Below are positions 45,589-54,872 of a DNA stretch of 64,000 nucleotides, piece by piece. The notes beneath the pieces are model-generated. The model was not told where the DNA came from. It ran no database searches and saw only the letters and a list, made by a program, of their open reading frames with translations. The stretch is from Microcoleus sp. AS-A8 (GTDB taxonomy: Bacteria; Cyanobacteriota; Cyanobacteriia; Cyanobacteriales; Coleofasciculaceae): the NCBI GenBank assembly GCA_039962225.1, contig JAMPKV010000012.1, positions 1 to 64,000 of the forward strand, in the 5' to 3' direction. Position 1 is the stretch's first letter, and each line of letters opens with the position of its first letter. Both the position numbers and the translations under genes were made by a program.

Positions 45589-45663
45589 CGGGCTAGGAGG
45601 GATTCGAACCCCCGACACCGTGGTCCGTAGCCACGTGCTCTAGTCCACTGAGCTACAAGCCCC
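45589..45663 (-). tRNA. tRNA-Arg (anticodon ACG)
   Basis: On the minus strand the sequence begins GGGCTTGTAGCTCAGTGG, with U8, A9 and the D-arm in place. The anticodon stem CGTGG/CCACG encloses CTACGGA, so the anticodon is ACG, read as ICG after deamination. A TTCGAAT T-loop follows. The acceptor stem has one apparent U-U mismatch. CCA is not encoded. A terminator follows directly. Confidence 0.92.
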
Positions 45664-45722
45664 TGATGGAGTCACTTGTTTAAGTCACCCACCGATTAAT
45701 AACAATAACACACCTAACTCAA

Positions 45723-46235
45723 ATGCAGCAAGAAAATTTTTCAACTCAACCCCTGACTCATTTAGATCCTCAGGGTCAAGCCCAGATGGTGGATGTTTCC
45801 AGCAAGGTAGCTACCCGACGTCAGGCGATCGCCGCCGCCCAAGTTAGGATGCAAACCGCTACGTTTGAGGCGATTGAAGCGGGTAATGCTCCCAAAGGAG
45901 ATGTATTGGGAACAGCAAGACTGGCGGGTATTATGGCGGCTAAACAAACCTCCCAGTTGATTCCCCTGTGCCATCCCTTGCCCCTGCACAAAGTAGAAGT
46001 GCAACTCACTCCCGATCCTCAGTTACCCGGATATCAGATTCAGGCGTCTGTCACCACCAAAGCCGAAACCGGTGTGGAAATGGAAGCGCTGACAGCCGTT
46101 TCTGTTGCAGCCCTCACTCTCTATGACATGGCCAAAGCCCTGGAAAAGTCTATCCAGATTGAATCGATTCGCCTATTGAGCAAGACAGGCGGCAAGTCAG
46201 GGGATTACCTCCTTGAGGAGGATGTTGTCAATTAG
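45723..46235 (+). CDS. moaC: Cyclic pyranopterin monophosphate synthase
   Basis: 170 residues. MoaC converts the 3',8-cyclo-GTP made by MoaA into cyclic pyranopterin phosphate in molybdenum cofactor synthesis. The family blocks are [42 protein letters not shown] with the active-site His, [27 protein letters not shown], and [12 protein letters not shown] with the catalytic Lys. No other moa gene is nearby. The start is the ATG at 45723. Confidence 0.97.
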   Translation: MQQENFSTQPLTHLDPQGQAQMVDVSSKVATRRQAIAAAQVRMQTATFEAIEAGNAPKGDVLGTARLAGIMAAKQTSQLIPLCHPLPLHKVEVQLTPDPQLPGYQIQASVTTKAETGVEMEALTAVSVAALTLYDMAKALEKSIQIESIRLLSKTGGKSGDYLLEEDVVN

Positions 46236-46298
46236 AGGCTTAGAATTAAGCTAGTGGCTAGAAATGACCACTGAACCCTGACCACTGACAGCTATACT

Positions 46299-46571
46299 AT
46301 GCCTCCTCGTTGGCCTCGCAAACCCGATCGCAATGACCCAGACTATCGCCGCTTAGATGACCGGATGAACTTTGCCGTACATGTGGCTCTTTTTGCGGCT
46401 TTTAACTCTGGGATTTGGTTTTTTAGAACCCTATATCATACCAACTGGAGTTGGGCGGCCTGGGTGACTGGAACCTGGGCATTGATTTTGCTAGCACATG
46501 CAATTTATATCTTTGCGATCGCCAATTATTCCCTCGTACCGTCCAAGGATAGCCCCACAAAATCTTCCTAA
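46299..46571 (+). CDS. 2TM domain-containing small membrane protein
   Basis: 90 residues. A charged head (MPPRWPRKPDRNDPDYRRLDDRM) precedes two membrane helices, FAVHVALFAAFNSGIWFFR and WAAWVTGTWALILLAHAIYIF, followed by a short polar tail. This is the '2TM domain' pattern, whose members are often described with sensor kinases or alone. Function unknown. It is 63 bases after moaC on the same strand. Confidence 0.75.
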   Translation: MPPRWPRKPDRNDPDYRRLDDRMNFAVHVALFAAFNSGIWFFRTLYHTNWSWAAWVTGTWALILLAHAIYIFAIANYSLVPSKDSPTKSS

Positions 46572-46648
46572 AGTTCAACCAACCTCGCCAAATGCCCCAT
46601 TAATATGGATCACACAGGCATCGACACCCGTAAAATTGGTTAATTCCT

Positions 46649-46957
46649 ATGCGTCGAACCAACACCACAGAATCCATCGAAGCCCTCGCGGCTGAGATTG
46701 GGGAAAACATTTACATCGACATTGCCAAATGGCACCTTTACTTGAGGGATGCCCATCTGCATACCACTGTGGCAGAACGAGTCTATCCCCTGCTAACCAA
46801 TAACACACTAGAAGAAAGGGAAGTCGTCCGCATTCTAGAAGATATTCATGTTCAGTTGGGTGGTGGTAAGCGACAAGTTTCGTTACTTGACCTACTCCCT
46901 ACCAGTTGCCAGGTTAATTTGATGGATTTACTCGAAGAGTATCAGCGTAACCTTTAA
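46649..46957 (+). CDS. DUF3181 family protein
   Basis: 102 residues. ESIEALAAEIGENIYIDIAKWHLYLRDAHLHTTVAERVYPLL and ILEDIHVQLGGGKRQVSLLDLLP are the conserved blocks of DUF3181, restricted to cyanobacteria. All-helical and soluble; role unknown. A hairpin terminator lies 137 bases downstream. Confidence 0.85.
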   Translation: MRRTNTTESIEALAAEIGENIYIDIAKWHLYLRDAHLHTTVAERVYPLLTNNTLEEREVVRILEDIHVQLGGGKRQVSLLDLLPTSCQVNLMDLLEEYQRNL

Positions 46958-47093
46958 CCTCCAATGGATGAGGGGTTAGGCAAACGACACTAATCGCCTA
47001 GACTGACATCGGCCGGGAAAGTCAAAAGGTAAAAGGCAAGAAGCAACCCTCAACAACAATAACTTTCATTGTTTGTTACAACCTACAACTCAC

Positions 47094-47116
47094 AGAGGCT
47101 TTAGCCTCTATTTTTT
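47094..47116 (+). terminator. Rho-independent terminator
   Basis: AGAGGC (47094-47099) and GCCTCT (47104-47109) form a stem around TTTA, followed by A and six T. It probably ends the moaC-2TM-DUF3181 transcript. Confidence 0.7.
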
Positions 47117-47171
47117 AGTTGTCTTTTATCGTGTTTGGTTCAAAACTTTTTAACAAGCCGCTTAGAGAAAA

Positions 47172-47606
47172 TTAGCCTAACTCTTTAAGTACATTTTCCC
47201 CCCACCAAGCATTCTCCCAGGAGGGCATATTCTTGGGACAAGCCACTAAAACCGTTTGAGCTTCCAGCAAATACTGCGCTACACTCGCTAGTTCATCAGC
47301 TAACTGCTCGTCATCCAATATTTCATCTCTAATGAACAGTTGCGCGAGCTCATCGGCTAGGTGTTCGTCATCCAACCAACTTTTATCCCCTGTTCGACTC
47401 TCGGAAGACCAATTCGGAAATATTCTAAAATCGGGTTGATTTAATAAGTATTTTTTTGTGCCGAAATTTTTTTTGTCTAAGGTTTCAGGAGAGATTTGTG
47501 AGTTATAAAAATTGCTGGAATCAAAAGCTGCCATGGCGTTAACCGGGATTGCTTGACTGTTTAAATCTACAATTTTTAGCCCTAGACATGCTTTGAAATA
47601 GGTCAT
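47172..47606 (-). CDS. Hypothetical protein with duplicated DDE-LADELA motif
   Basis: 144 residues. No signal peptide or known domain. A short internal duplication is visible, SWLDDEHLADELAQ followed 14 residues later by EILDDEQLADELAS. The C-terminus is WENAWWGENVLKELG. It starts MTYFKACLGLKIVDLNSQAIPVNA. Composition is like neighbouring genes. Unrecognised; possibly one of the short orphan families of filamentous cyanobacteria. Confidence 0.45.
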   Translation of the reverse strand: MTYFKACLGLKIVDLNSQAIPVNAMAAFDSSNFYNSQISPETLDKKNFGTKKYLLNQPDFRIFPNWSSESRTGDKSWLDDEHLADELAQLFIRDEILDDEQLADELASVAQYLLEAQTVLVACPKNMPSWENAWWGENVLKELG

Positions 47607-47787
47607 AAAACTAGGTGATATTTAAAACCTAAACAGGTGATTTCCAGGACAAGCTAGGGCGCACCCGATCAACCCTTAGATGTGATTTGAATCACGAATG
47701 GGACAGGCGTCAATTCCGCTCCCCCGTCTTCGTATGAGTTCCGGCTCCGCTCCCCTGCGACCTTAACAGCTAAAAGAAATACATCAC

Positions 47788-47898
47788 AGCTTCAGGACTT
47801 ACGCATTTTCTGGGTTAATACACCATCTTCTAGGGGCGCGGCATTGCCGTGCCCCTACATGTAGCGGATAGCGTAGCCAGTTGCGTAAGTCCTGAGCT
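47788..47898. repeat. MITE-like inverted-repeat element
   Basis: The left arm AGCTTCAGGACTTACGCA (47788-47805) is the reverse complement of TGCGTAAGTCCTGAGCT (47882-47898) apart from one extra base. A second inner palindrome, TAGGGGC...GCCCCTA, lies at about 47831-47860. The element fills the gap between murJ's end and the upstream gene. The GGACTTAC end motif recurs at 56965 and 34565. Confidence 0.7.
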
Positions 47899-47900
47899 TA

Positions 47901-49499
47901 TCACCTCCCTAACTTGCGGCGGATACGAGAGGCAAACATATCCACTTCTGGTAAGTTGAGCCGTGTGGCAATCAGAGCAAAGATGCCTAAGCCCACGCTA
48001 CCAGATAGACTTAATTGCACCAGTCCAACCAGCAATCCTTCAGCACTCCAAACTTGCTGAATACCCCAATTGACTCCCCAGCTAGCCAACCCCGCCAAAA
48101 CACTGCCAGCGATTAAACTTAGGAGCGGTAAGCTCCATTCTCGCAACGGTAACCCTCGGAGTTTGCGATTCAATAGCCAAAGTAGCGCGATTGTCGAAGT
48201 AAAATTCACTGTCACCGTTGCCAAAATCAAACCCGGAGCACCGAAACGTTTCACGAGAACGTAATCTAGCACGGCATTGAGCAAGATATTGACGATACTG
48301 ATGCGAAAAGGTGTGTCACCATCACCCAAAGCATAAAACACTCGCACTAAGACATCGCGTGCCAAGTAGACAAACATCCCAACCCCGTAGGCTACCAGCA
48401 AGGAAGCAACGAGTTCTGAAGCTTGGCTTTGGAAGGCTCCACGTTGATAAACCACTTGTACGATGGGAACCGCCAACGTCATCATCAAGGCACCCAAAGG
48501 CAACATGGTAATGGCGGTAAGGAGTAATCCCTGACGAATGCGCTGCTTGAGTTCAGGCCAATTTTCGGGAGCGGCAAGTCGGGAAAATGTTGGCATCAAC
48601 GGCACTAAAATCATATTGGAAATAATTCCCAGTGGCGTTTGCACTAATAAGCCTGCATAGCTGATAGCCGCCGCTGCGCCGGGGATGGTAGAGGCGAAAA
48701 ACAAATCGGTGTAAAGGTTAATCTGCAACATCCCGGAGGAAAGGGTGGCTGGCCCCATGATTTTGAGAACGTCAGTCACTCCGGGTTGCTTCCAATTAAA
48801 CCGCAGGCGTAACGTCCCTAAACCCGCCCGCCACTGAGCCACCACTTGGACTAACCACTGTAAGATGGCTCCACTGAGTGTCCCCCATGCCAAAACCATG
48901 CCGCCTAGCATGACGTATTTGGGGGCGGTAATTTGACTGCCTAGTTGCAGAGCTAAAATCCCGATTCCCCCAATCACGGTGATACTGGAAAATAAAGGAC
49001 TGACTGAAGGGAGCCAGTACATGTCAGCCGCGTTGAGGGTGCCGAAGCCAATCCCGATGAGTCCGGCAAGGACAGCCATCGGAGCCATAATTTGCAGTTG
49101 TTGAATGGCGATCGCACGCACTTGGGGTGTTAACCCTGGCCCGATCAAGTCGATGAAGACGCCGGAAAATAGAACCAGAACCAGGACGACGAGCAGTAAA
49201 ATCGCTCCCACAAAGGTTGTGATCGTTTCTACGATGGGAGCGGCTTCCGAGCGATCGCGTTTAGCCAGGACACTGATGATCGCGCTGTGAAATGGGCCAT
49301 TGATCCCACCCAGTAAAATCAACAAAAAGCCCGGAATCACGTAGGCGTAGCTATAAGCATCAACCGCTGGCCCGACCCCAAAAGCCGCCGCGATCGCCTG
49401 CTGACGCACCAATCCAAAAACTTTACTAATCAGTGTGGCAACCGCCACGATGCCGGCAATTCCGGATAGGGAACGAGCGGTTTTCTGGGTTTTCGACAC
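47901..49499 (-). CDS. murJ: Lipid II flippase MurJ
   Basis: 532 residues with about 14 membrane helices (MOP superfamily). The start motif TLISKVFGLVRQQAIAAAFGVG contains the conserved Arg-containing segment. AYVIPGFLLILLGGINGPFHSAII and the helix pairs down to LVRVFYALGDGDTPFRIS are standard. It flips lipid-linked peptidoglycan precursor across the cytoplasmic membrane. The end of the gene abuts the inverted-repeat element at 47788. Confidence 0.93.
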   Translation of the reverse strand: MSKTQKTARSLSGIAGIVAVATLISKVFGLVRQQAIAAAFGVGPAVDAYSYAYVIPGFLLILLGGINGPFHSAIISVLAKRDRSEAAPIVETITTFVGAILLLVVLVLVLFSGVFIDLIGPGLTPQVRAIAIQQLQIMAPMAVLAGLIGIGFGTLNAADMYWLPSVSPLFSSITVIGGIGILALQLGSQITAPKYVMLGGMVLAWGTLSGAILQWLVQVVAQWRAGLGTLRLRFNWKQPGVTDVLKIMGPATLSSGMLQINLYTDLFFASTIPGAAAAISYAGLLVQTPLGIISNMILVPLMPTFSRLAAPENWPELKQRIRQGLLLTAITMLPLGALMMTLAVPIVQVVYQRGAFQSQASELVASLLVAYGVGMFVYLARDVLVRVFYALGDGDTPFRISIVNILLNAVLDYVLVKRFGAPGLILATVTVNFTSTIALLWLLNRKLRGLPLREWSLPLLSLIAGSVLAGLASWGVNWGIQQVWSAEGLLVGLVQLSLSGSVGLGIFALIATRLNLPEVDMFASRIRRKLGR

Positions 49500-49699
49500 A
49501 AATAATTATTAATTACTTCAGGAATCATAATATTCAATTCTGAATTTTATCCAACAATCTGGAGTCTTTTTTCCTGGGGCTTATTGGCGCATTGCGCTCC
49601 CATGCAGGCACTACTTAGCTGCAAATGGATACTGATCACAATCCAAGCGACTAACTATGATCAATAGCAAGCGGTAGCCCTAGTTAAAAACGCAATCAG

Positions 49700-52600
49700 A
49701 TGACTAGCTTAAACCTGGACGACTTCGCCAAGCAAATACAGGATTGGTGCCAACGCCTAGCCCAACTGCAACAACTGACGGATGAATCATCTTTAACGCC
49801 ACAACAGCAGGAAATTATCGTAACAGCCGTTGAAGGACTTAGTACCGCCTTTGCAGAACTGCAAGTCGCTAACGAAGAACTGTATCAGCAACATGAGGAG
49901 TTATTAGTTACTCAACAGGCTTTAATCGCAGAACGCCGGCGCTATCAACAACTGTTTGAGTTTGCGCCTGATGCTTACCTAGTGACCGATGTCAATGGGG
50001 TGATTCAAGAAGCCAACCGTGCTGCCGCCACACTACTCAAGTGTGGGCAACAGTTCTTGGTCGGCAATCCGTTAGCCTGTCACGTTGCTGAGGAAGAGCG
50101 TCGAGCCTTTCGTTATCAACTCAATCAACTGCGTCAGGTGGAGGGGGTGCAGGAGTGGGAGGTGAGCCTGCGATCGCCCAATCAAAAACCACTGATTGCT
50201 GCCGTGAGGGTGGCGGCTATCCACACTTGGGAAGGTCAGCTCATGGGTTTACGTTGGCTGATGCGCGACATTACAGAACGCAAGCGGCTAGAGTTAGAAC
50301 TGCGGCAAGCCAACGATCGCTTGCATCTGGCTGCCAACGCTTTAGATGGCATTATCTACGACTGGAACGTGGAAAATGGCATCGTTGACAGGACACAGGG
50401 TCTGGTAGAGGTTTTAGGTTATCCTCCGGAAGAAGCCCAACCGACCCTGGAGTGGTGGACTCAGTTCATCCATCCCGATGATCGACGACGCGTCCGTCGG
50501 GAGATTTCCAACGCCCTCGCCAACAGCAGGGATTTTGCCACTGAATATCGGATTCGCGACAAAAACCATCAGTACCTGCATATTTGGGATAGAGGACAGA
50601 TTATCAGAAATGCCAGTGGGCGGGCTGTGCGTGTAGTCGGCAGTACCTTGAATATTAGCGAGCGCAAACAAGCCGAAGAACAAGCCCAGCGAAATGCTGC
50701 CGAGATTCGTCAAATCTTTAATATGCTACCCAGTTTGGTCTGGAAGTTCTGCCCTAGCAGCTTCGAGTTTGTCTATGTCAGCGAGATGATGGCTGAACTC
50801 AGTGGCATTTCCACAAAGGCATTCTTGGAGAATCCTCAAATTTGGGATGATCGAGTTGATTTGGGGCATGAGTCGCAAGAGGCGCTCAGAATCGCTTGCC
50901 AAGCGATTACCCAAGGCGAACCCTACCGAGTTATTTATCGGTTTCACACTCTTCACCGAGGATCTCGATGGTTTGAAGTGATCGGGCGACCGATTGATGA
51001 GGAGGGCGTACTCTACTACTACGGCAACACCACAGACATCACGGAGCGCAAGCTAGCCGAAGAATCTTTGCACAGGCTGAACGAAGAATTAGAAAATCGA
51101 GTCAAAGAGCGCACATCTGAGTTAGAACAGCTTAATAATCAACTCTTTGGCGAGATTGCTGAACGCATATTGGCTCAGGCCACACTCCACCAACGCGAAC
51201 AGGAATATCGAGCCTTGGTGGAACACGCACCTGATATTATTGAGCGGTTTGACCCACAAGGACGTCATCTCTATGTCAACCCCGCCATTGAAAGCGTTAC
51301 AGGTAAATCACCCAATGAGTTTATTGGTAAAACCAATCGGGAACTCGGCATCTCAGAACCCAATTTATCGATTTGGGAGCAGGCGTTAAGCACGGTTTTT
51401 GAGACGGGACAGGAAGAACAACTGGAGTTTAGCTTAGTCACCAGCCAAGGACTAAAGTACTACCAAACCCGCTTAGTCCCCGAAATGGAGACGGATGGCA
51501 ATTTGATCTCTGTGTTGGGAATGACGCGGGACATCACCGACCATAAGCTGGCGATTGAGGCACTGCGGGAGAGTGAACAGCGGTTCCGCCAGTTGACCGA
51601 ACATATCAATGAAGTATTCTGGATGGTTACCCCCGATTTCAGCAAAAGATTATACGTTAGCCGTGCGTATGAGGAGATATGGGGTCGCTCTTGCCAGAGT
51701 TTGTATGACCAGTCTAATTCTTGGAGAGATGCGGTTCATCCTGAAGATCGAGAGATCCTGATAGGCAAGGTGGAGCAAGAGTCTCGTGGCGAATCTACGG
51801 ATGTGGAGTATCGGATTGTGCGACCGGATGGGTCAATTCGTTGGATACGCGATCGCGGCTTTCCGATCCGTGATGCACAAGGTCAAGTTTACCGCATCGC
51901 TGGAATTGCCGAGGATGTTACCTGCCGCAAACAAGCGGAAATAGAAAGTTATAAGGTACTCCAACGCGAGAGGGAACTAAGTATGCTCAAGTCCAGCTTT
52001 GTCGCTATGACTTCCCATGAGTTCCGCACTCCTCTAACGGCGATTTCCTCTTCTACTGACTTGTTGCAGCGTTACCGGAACCGATTGTCAGAAGAGAAAC
52101 AACAAGCTCATCTTCATCGCATTAAATCGGCTGTTCAACGCATGACTCAGATGTTGAATGATATCCTTCTGATGAGTGAAGCGGAAGCCGGGAAACTTCA
52201 ATTCAACCCTACACCGTTGAATTTAATACAATTTTGTCGCCATTTAGTAGAAGATGTGCAACCCACTGCCAAAGAACAGCAGGTGATTCATTTTACTTAT
52301 CGCAGCAATGGCACTCTTGCCGGACAAGATACCGATGAAATCGAGCAGAAAAGATTCGATTTTCTCTCTGGTTTGGCTGCATGGGATGAGAAACTGCTAC
52401 GGCAGATTCTGGGCAATTTGCTCTCGAATGCCCTGAAGTATTCTCCAGAAGGCAGTACGGTTCAGTTTGACCTCACGGCTAAGGATGACCGAGTAATCTT
52501 CCAAATTCAAGACCAAGGAATTGGCATTCCCCCTGCCGATCAATCCCGCTTGTTTGAAGCCTTTCATCGTGCAAATAATGTCGGTACAATTCAGGGAACC

Positions 52601-52714
52601 GGATTAGGATTGGCGATTGTTAAACAATGCGTGGATTTACATCGAGGTGAGATTACCTTTACCAGTGAAGTCGGCAAAGGGACAACATTTATCGTCATTT
52701 TACCGTTATCCTAA
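49700..52714 (+). CDS. PAS-multidomain sensor histidine kinase
   Basis: 1004 residues, no membrane helix. An N-terminal coiled coil (AFAELQVANEELYQQHEELLVTQQ) is followed by five PAS-type domains at about 78-195, 200-330, 335-455, 500-620 and 625-750. Several carry PAC ends such as DITERK. HisKA holds His773 in MTSHEFRTPL, with NDILLMSEAEAGKL; the HATPase domain has the N-box LLSNALKYSPEG, DQGIGIP and GTGLGLAIV. It lacks a receiver domain and should phosphorylate a separate regulator. Ligands unknown. It is divergent from murJ. Confidence 0.93.
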   Translation: MTSLNLDDFAKQIQDWCQRLAQLQQLTDESSLTPQQQEIIVTAVEGLSTAFAELQVANEELYQQHEELLVTQQALIAERRRYQQLFEFAPDAYLVTDVNGVIQEANRAAATLLKCGQQFLVGNPLACHVAEEERRAFRYQLNQLRQVEGVQEWEVSLRSPNQKPLIAAVRVAAIHTWEGQLMGLRWLMRDITERKRLELELRQANDRLHLAANALDGIIYDWNVENGIVDRTQGLVEVLGYPPEEAQPTLEWWTQFIHPDDRRRVRREISNALANSRDFATEYRIRDKNHQYLHIWDRGQIIRNASGRAVRVVGSTLNISERKQAEEQAQRNAAEIRQIFNMLPSLVWKFCPSSFEFVYVSEMMAELSGISTKAFLENPQIWDDRVDLGHESQEALRIACQAITQGEPYRVIYRFHTLHRGSRWFEVIGRPIDEEGVLYYYGNTTDITERKLAEESLHRLNEELENRVKERTSELEQLNNQLFGEIAERILAQATLHQREQEYRALVEHAPDIIERFDPQGRHLYVNPAIESVTGKSPNEFIGKTNRELGISEPNLSIWEQALSTVFETGQEEQLEFSLVTSQGLKYYQTRLVPEMETDGNLISVLGMTRDITDHKLAIEALRESEQRFRQLTEHINEVFWMVTPDFSKRLYVSRAYEEIWGRSCQSLYDQSNSWRDAVHPEDREILIGKVEQESRGESTDVEYRIVRPDGSIRWIRDRGFPIRDAQGQVYRIAGIAEDVTCRKQAEIESYKVLQRERELSMLKSSFVAMTSHEFRTPLTAISSSTDLLQRYRNRLSEEKQQAHLHRIKSAVQRMTQMLNDILLMSEAEAGKLQFNPTPLNLIQFCRHLVEDVQPTAKEQQVIHFTYRSNGTLAGQDTDEIEQKRFDFLSGLAAWDEKLLRQILGNLLSNALKYSPEGSTVQFDLTAKDDRVIFQIQDQGIGIPPADQSRLFEAFHRANNVGTIQGTGLGLAIVKQCVDLHRGEITFTSEVGKGTTFIVILPLS

Positions 52715-52826
52715 TTATTATCAATATTTGAAGCGCGCAGGGCTAATCCTAGCAAATTGCGTTCATATGTAGTATTTTCCCTCCCCCTTGTCTCCCCTAT
52801 CTACTATCTTTGACTACAACTTGATA

Positions 52827-53210
52827 TCAGTCTGCGAGCTTCCATTCCTCAAGAGTCGCAATGCCAACCTGGAGGTAGGACTTATCCAAAAACTCTCTCA
52901 TCGCTTCCTTCCATCCAGCTTGCAAAGCACTCAGAAACCGTTCTCGGCGTTTTAGCGGAATAGCAGCTGTGACAAACGCTTTTTGTTCTGCTTCGGTTGC
53001 AGTTGGGTGGGTTTCCTGCAATTGCTTAAGCAAATTCTGAATTTCCATTGCCGCTTCGGCGAGAGTTTGCTTTTGCCAGGATAGTGCATTGTGCAGTTCT
53101 TCCAGCAACAGCTTGCTGAAAATTTGGCTTTCCGTTTCTCTCAGGCTTTCTAGAGCGTGAAAGTGGCTAATAGAAGTTCCATGTGTAGACTTGTCTGATT
53201 TTACACTCAT
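52827..53210 (-). CDS. Hypothetical helical protein
   Basis: 127 residues from the ATG at 53210 (MSVKSDKSTHG); the frame begins 10 codons earlier without support. It is all-helical, with ETESQIFSKLLLEELHNALSWQKQTL then THPTATEAEQKAFVTAAIP and LSALQAGWKEAMREFLD near the end. Many filamentous cyanobacteria hold several copies of this 'ETHPTATEAEQ..FV' type, often next to pentapeptide or leucine-rich repeat proteins. Function unknown. Confidence 0.65.
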   Translation of the reverse strand: MSVKSDKSTHGTSISHFHALESLRETESQIFSKLLLEELHNALSWQKQTLAEAAMEIQNLLKQLQETHPTATEAEQKAFVTAAIPLKRRERFLSALQAGWKEAMREFLDKSYLQVGIATLEEWKLAD

Positions 53211-53941
53211 GGCAAAAGTTCCTTTAGACTGCCATTGCAAATTGCAATAAAACTTAGGAAGAGGAATATTGTGGAGGTTCTCTACAAGTTATATCCTCTG
53301 TTGTTGTCTTAGCTTCAAATTTAGACGAGTAGATGGAACCCTTATGGAGACTGTAGTAGGCTTTTGCGATTGCCACGCTCAGACTTCTCGATTAGCCCCA
53401 GCCGTTTAGGAGCAAATTCTAGCGCTTTCAACCTTTTTTGTGCCTGTATTTGAGTCCTTTAAATGACTCGTATAGCTTGAGATATTTTCAGCCTGTTTTA
53501 CAGGACAAATCACAAAGTGGCTGAATGGAAGCCCTATGTTTTGTAACTCCCTGCTCATCGTCTGTAGTCGGTCGTTTATTGCAGATCAGAGCAAGTTAGC
53601 ACCCTATGTAAGAGTATCACGATTATTGTCTTACTTGATAAATTTGTAATACGCATCCTAATAGTTGACAACCCAGAAGAAGGTTCTCCAATCTAGTAAT
53701 CTCAGAGGATGATTGGGATTGATTCATCGGGTTCACCCATCAGCAGGATGCGATCTCACAGTAATCTAGTTTCTGATGCGACGCCCATCATCTCATCAAC
53801 AATACGGCGGCTTGAAGCAACGTTAACACACCTCCCACCAAGACTCAGACCAAAAATGAAAAATGCGTCGCTCTGAATAACCATAGGCTTTGCGCGATCG
53901 CTCTTTGCCAACAACAGCGCCTTCGGTGGTAAATTATCCTC
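53211..53941. other. 730-base gap without a supported gene
   Basis: Short frames exist (such as 53756-53947 on minus) but show no family pattern. HIP1-like sites are rare until GCGATCGC near 53895. I see no tRNA, no clear terminator and no repeat apart from scattered short direct repeats. The sfsA promoter must lie in the final 100 bases. Confidence 0.5.
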
Positions 53942-54781
53942 ATGCAAAATTGGATTTATCGTTACCCGCCCCTAGAAACCGGAGTCTTACTCAAGCGCTA
54001 CAAACGCTTTTTTGCCGATATTCAACTGACCTCTGGGGAAGTCATAACCGCTCATTGCCCGAATACCGGCCCCATGACGGGTGTCTCCACTCCTGGAAGT
54101 TTAGTCAAAGTTTCCCGCAGCGATAGTCCTAAGCGGAAGTTACCCTATACCTGGGAAATGATTCAGGTTGAGGACAACGAACCAACTTGGGTTGGCGTTA
54201 ACACCGCACTCCCCAATCGAGTGATTAAGTTAGCTTTGCAACAACGCTTATTTCCAGAGTTAGTCAGCAGCTACAACGAAATTTGCTGCGAGGTTCCCTA
54301 TGGCAAAGAACTGAAAAGTCGGGTGGATTTTTTACTCAAAACTACTCCCACCCCCTTGAGGGCAGCCACCGAAGAACTCGCATTGTGCGATCGCATTGAA
54401 CCTCCTATCTATTTAGAAGTTAAGAGTGTCACCTTATCTCAGGGGCATGTGGCATTATTTCCCGATACAGTCACCACTCGCGGACAAAAGCACCTGCGAG
54501 AATTAATGGCACTTCTGCCCCAATCAAGGGCAGTAATGCTCTATTTTATTAATCGGGGTGACTGTCTTTCCTGTGTTCCGGCTGATAGTTATGACCCTGT
54601 CTACGGTCAACTGTTGCGAGAAGCCGTACTTCAGGGGGTTGAAGTGTTACCCTGCCGTTTTGCAATTACCCCTGAAGGAATTCGCTATTTGGGGTTGGCT
54701 GAATTTCTGCCCATGCAACCGCCAGTGATGGCGAAAGCTGATGTTCCTCTTAGGAGTTCTCAGACTAAAAATTTGGGATAG
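53942..54781 (+). CDS. sfsA: Sugar fermentation stimulation protein homologue SfsA
   Basis: 279 residues, with a longer C-terminus than E. coli SfsA. Blocks are LLKRYKRFFADIQL, TAHCPNTGPMTG, WVGVNTALPNRVI, RVDFLL, YLEVKSVTL with the nuclease-like Glu-x-Lys, FPDTVTTRGQKHLREL, and YFINRGDCLSCVPA. SfsA has an OB-like N-terminal part and a PD-(D/E)XK-like fold and was proposed to bind DNA. The real role is uncertain. Confidence 0.95.
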   Translation: MQNWIYRYPPLETGVLLKRYKRFFADIQLTSGEVITAHCPNTGPMTGVSTPGSLVKVSRSDSPKRKLPYTWEMIQVEDNEPTWVGVNTALPNRVIKLALQQRLFPELVSSYNEICCEVPYGKELKSRVDFLLKTTPTPLRAATEELALCDRIEPPIYLEVKSVTLSQGHVALFPDTVTTRGQKHLRELMALLPQSRAVMLYFINRGDCLSCVPADSYDPVYGQLLREAVLQGVEVLPCRFAITPEGIRYLGLAEFLPMQPPVMAKADVPLRSSQTKNLG

Positions 54782-54872
54782 GGGTTCACACCCGATTCTT
54801 AACGCGCTATTTCATAACTGAGTTGGCAGTCTAGAATGACGATCATCACACGGGCGAGAAGATGAGGTTAAC

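Noticed and set aside
45271-45618. Protein gene on the minus strand
   Set aside because: It overlaps the terminator and the 3' part of tRNA-Arg and has no family pattern.
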